A stretch of 57,918 nucleotides of DNA from Glycomyces arizonensis DSM 44726 (GTDB taxonomy: Bacteria > Actinomycetota > Actinomycetes > Mycobacteriales > Micromonosporaceae). Position numbers and translations under genes: made by a program. The notes beneath the pieces are model-generated. The model was not told the DNA's origin. It saw nothing but the letters and a program-made list of their open reading frames with translations, and did not search any database. Positions 56,185-57,918 of the stretch are shown piece by piece. Every line of letters starts with the position of its first letter. Within the stretch, counting starts at the first letter, position 1. The DNA is taken from the NCBI RefSeq assembly GCF_000482705.1, contig NZ_KI519474.1:253926-311843 (forward strand), in the 5' to 3' direction.

Positions 56185-56649
56185 TTGCGACTACCGAAGC
56201 ACGCCGTCGGGTTCTGGCATGCCCGTTCGGAGCCGTTCCCCGTGATCGACGTCGATGCACTGGCCCAGATTGTTCGCCGCGCGGCACGCCCGTCGGGGGT
56301 ATGGACCGAACACGTCGATCGAACCGAATACCCCCGCAGTTTTCATGCGCTGCGGCTCAGGAGCCGGACCGACCAGTACGATCTGCTCTGCGGCCAGCAC
56401 CTACCCTGGATTGGCTTCTGTCACGCGACGCCCGACTACATGGGCTTTGACGTCGACACTGTCTTCCGAGACCCGCCTCCTTGGGCGAACCTGCTTGTCG
56501 GCCCGGGGTACCGCGTGCTTTCGCACGCCGAACTCAGAACACCATCAGCTGAGGTCGACACTTCCGAGCTGACTTCCGCAGCGCGCGGAGAAGTCAAGTA
56601 CTGGCGCCCGAGCTGCCTGGCGGAATTCCTCTTCAATTGGTGGGACTGA
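56185..56649 (+). CDS. Protein of unknown function
   Basis: 154 residues. I chose the TTG at 56185 because AGGAGG (56174-56179) lies 5 nt upstream; a GTG nine codons earlier precedes that site. The product is rich in Trp, His and Pro (KHAVGFWHARSEPFPVIDVD, DRTEYPRSFHALRLRSRTDQ, in part) and ends FLFNWWD. No signal, membrane helix or known motif. Codon use is less GC-biased than the core genes, hinting at acquired DNA. It may be a small immunity-type protein, but nothing nearby supports this. Confidence 0.6.
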   Translation: MRLPKHAVGFWHARSEPFPVIDVDALAQIVRRAARPSGVWTEHVDRTEYPRSFHALRLRSRTDQYDLLCGQHLPWIGFCHATPDYMGFDVDTVFRDPPPWANLLVGPGYRVLSHAELRTPSAEVDTSELTSAARGEVKYWRPSCLAEFLFNWWD

Positions 56650-56739
56650 CCGTCTCGCCCGTGGCTCTCGCGCCCCCCGCCTGCGGCCAAGCGGTCGTTC
56701 GACCAGCCGATGCCTCCTGCAACCTATGGGACAACCCTT

Positions 56740-57640
56740 GGAGTCGTCTTCGGTTGTGCTTCAAATGAGTCAGCGATGGAAGGTAGGGAAGGGCTCGGGG
56801 TGTCCGGTCAGCGATGGAAGGTAGGGAAGGGCTCGGGGTGTCCGGTCGGCGTGGAGTCTCGTTCGGGTAGAGCTTCAGTCGATCGGCGACCGTGAGGTGG
56901 GCGGGTGCTGGGGTTGGTCGATGTCTTGGGGGTGGTCGTCGCTGGCGCTTCGAGCGGTCGGTGACCGCGAGGTAGGAAGGGGCTGGGGCTGTCGCTGTGA
57001 CTTCGGGGTCGTTGCCGGTTGTGCTTCGAGCGGGCGGCGACAAAGACGGGAGTGGAGGGGCAGGGCGGGTCCTTGAAGGCGGTATGCCGTTTCCCAAGTA
57101 TCCGCAGGTGGACCACGCCATCTCGGGGAGTTATCCACAGGCCCAGAAACTTTTCCTTGACCGGTTTTGGGGCGTCTGTCAGGCTGGCGAGGACTTTCGT
57201 GGTGTGCAGGACGGCGGTGGGTGGGTACAGAGGGGCGGAGTAGCGCCCCCGGGCGCCGGCTGGGCGCTCTGCGGGCGCCCCTGCGTCGGAGTCGGTCAGT
57301 GGTCTTCGGGGTTGTCTCTTCGGCCCGGCTTCAGGCGAGCAGTGAGCGCGAGGTGCGTGAGGGGCGGGGCTGGCTTGGTGTCCCCGGGGTGGTCTTGGGT
57401 CGGGCTTCAGGCGTATCAGCGATGCAGAGGTGGGAGGGTCCGGGGTGGCCTGTCGGCGCGGAGGCGCGCTCGGGTAGGGCTTCAAACGATCGGCGGCCGA
57501 GAGGTGGGCGGAGGCTGGACTGGGCTTTGTGTCCTTGAGGTTGTCTTCGGTTGGGCTTCAGGCGGTTCAGCGATGCAGCGGTGAGCGGGTGTCGGGGGTG
57601 GCCTGTCGGCGCGGAGGTTGGTGGTGGGGCTCGCCTGCGG
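56740..57640. repeat. Array of degenerate ~76-bp repeats in a gene-free region
   Basis: Units share a GGGCTTCAGGCGxTCAGCGA-type start followed by G-rich sequence. Starts lie near 56756, 56871, 56944, 57021, 57326, 57402, 57477 and 57553, mostly 73-77 bp apart. The 56756-56871 interval is longer because a 39-40-bp piece (GCGATGGAAGGTAGGGAAGG and on) is duplicated in tandem. A non-repeat interval covers about 57045-57310. Frames on both strands are interrupted or composition-driven; no gene is supported from 56650 to 57918. Confidence 0.7.
57131..57139 (+). other. Single consensus DnaA box
   Basis: TTATCCACA, a perfect match to the DnaA-binding consensus, inside the non-repeat interval of the 76-bp repeat array. 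No second perfect box or AT-rich unwinding element was seen nearby, so an origin is not called. Confidence 0.35.
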
Positions 57641-57764
57641 TCCTTCCCTCTCGGGGTGTGGTGGCGGCTGGGGGGATGGCGTGTGGGGTCGGTTCGGTGT
57701 CCGGGCACGGGGAAGGGCTCGAACCCTCTTGGGATTCGAGCTGAGCGCCTATGGGTGCTCTGTC

Positions 57765-57788
57765 CCCGCCGCAGCATCCCGCGGCGGG
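57765..57788. terminator. Hairpin near the right edge
   Basis: CCCGCCGC / GCGGCGGG with an 8-nt loop. A second, bulged hairpin GCTCGAACCC / GGGATTCGAGC lies at 57717-57741. They may end a transcript entering from the right or simply belong to the structured region. Confidence 0.35.
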
Positions 57789-57918
57789 CAGGGTAAGAAG
57801 GGAACGGGGTCGTCAGGCCCGGTGGCGCCGGTCACTCCTGCCGGTGTCAGGGTGGTCCGATCCGGTGGGAGTGAGGTCTGCTCGTCTTCGCCTGTCCTGG
57901 CCTGCTCGCTTTCGGCTG

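Noticed and set aside
57131..57139. Chromosomal or plasmid replication origin
   Set aside because: Only one perfect DnaA box, no cluster, no dnaA, dnaN, parAB or rep gene, and no AT-rich element nearby.
56808..57485. 225-residue Pro/Arg-rich frame in the repeat region
   Set aside because: It follows the composition of the repeats, is not preserved across units, and lacks a ribosome site.
56740..57640. CRISPR array
   Set aside because: The repeats are degenerate, contiguous and ~76 bp; there are no short constant repeats with unique spacers and no cas genes in the window.
57717..57741. tRNA T-arm-like sequence GCTCGAACCC...GGGATTCGAGC
   Set aside because: It forms a simple bulged hairpin, with no anticodon or acceptor arms around it.

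Overview
The window is about 58 kb of very GC-rich DNA from an actinobacterium. The evidence is the codon use, the frequent GTG starts, the folE-ftsH-hpt-tilS-dacB-ppa neighbourhood, the hemL-ccs operon, the futalosine menaquinone genes, and a 'conservon' (sensor kinase, roadblock, DUF742, small GTPase). A filamentous or Glycomyces-like lineage is my best guess; this is inference from gene content, not a sequence match. No plasmid or phage backbone is visible.

Layout. 1-10.6 kb is core: the tail of a calcium-binding-type repeat protein, folE, ftsH (interrupted by a full-length 445-residue intein), hpt, tilS, a zincin-fold protein, dacB, ppa and yaaA. 10.6-14.2 kb is a scarred accessory patch: a tRNA 3'-half-like fragment, tRNA-Lys(UUU), a toxin gene cut off next to that tRNA with an intact antitoxin, an amidohydrolase, and an IS605/IS1341-type element with tnpB and a likely omega-RNA end. 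14.3-28 kb is metabolic: an epoxide-hydrolase-like enzyme, acs, a degenerate Fic protein, then menaquinone genes (mqnE, mqnA, mqnC) interleaved with membrane, cell-wall and low-complexity genes, a Crh-like HPr, and a duplicated scrap of mqnE. 28-36.3 kb holds secreted and envelope genes: an acidic protein, a trypsin-like protease, a channel flanked by two RCK domains, a GNAT protein, a lytic transglycosylase, and a class III cyclase fused to a STAND-like ATPase. 36.4-42.4 kb is the tightly overlapping hemL-phosphatase-tlpA-ccdA-resB-ccsB operon for haem supply and cytochrome c maturation.

42.4-52.3 kb is the signalling block: an MHYT membrane sensor, a conservon on the plus strand (44.3-49.1 kb), and, converging on it, a two-gene minus-strand operon. 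That operon encodes a second roadblock protein and a protein whose N-terminal half resembles an inactivated IS110 transposase, while its C-terminal tail shares motifs with the conservon kinase tail. This pairing is my leading candidate for an undescribed system. 52.4-57.9 kb is accessory: three overlapping small genes behind a structured leader, an acetyltransferase, a methyltransferase fragment, a secreted serine hydrolase, an orphan gene, and about 0.9 kb of degenerate ~76-bp repeats.

Functional ties: mqnE, mqnA and mqnC make menaquinone; the ccs genes mature the c-type cytochromes that use it, and hemL feeds haem to them. dacB, the NlpC/P60 hydrolase and the transglycosylase remodel the wall. 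All calls rest on reading the sequence and remembered family features; no database search was run.
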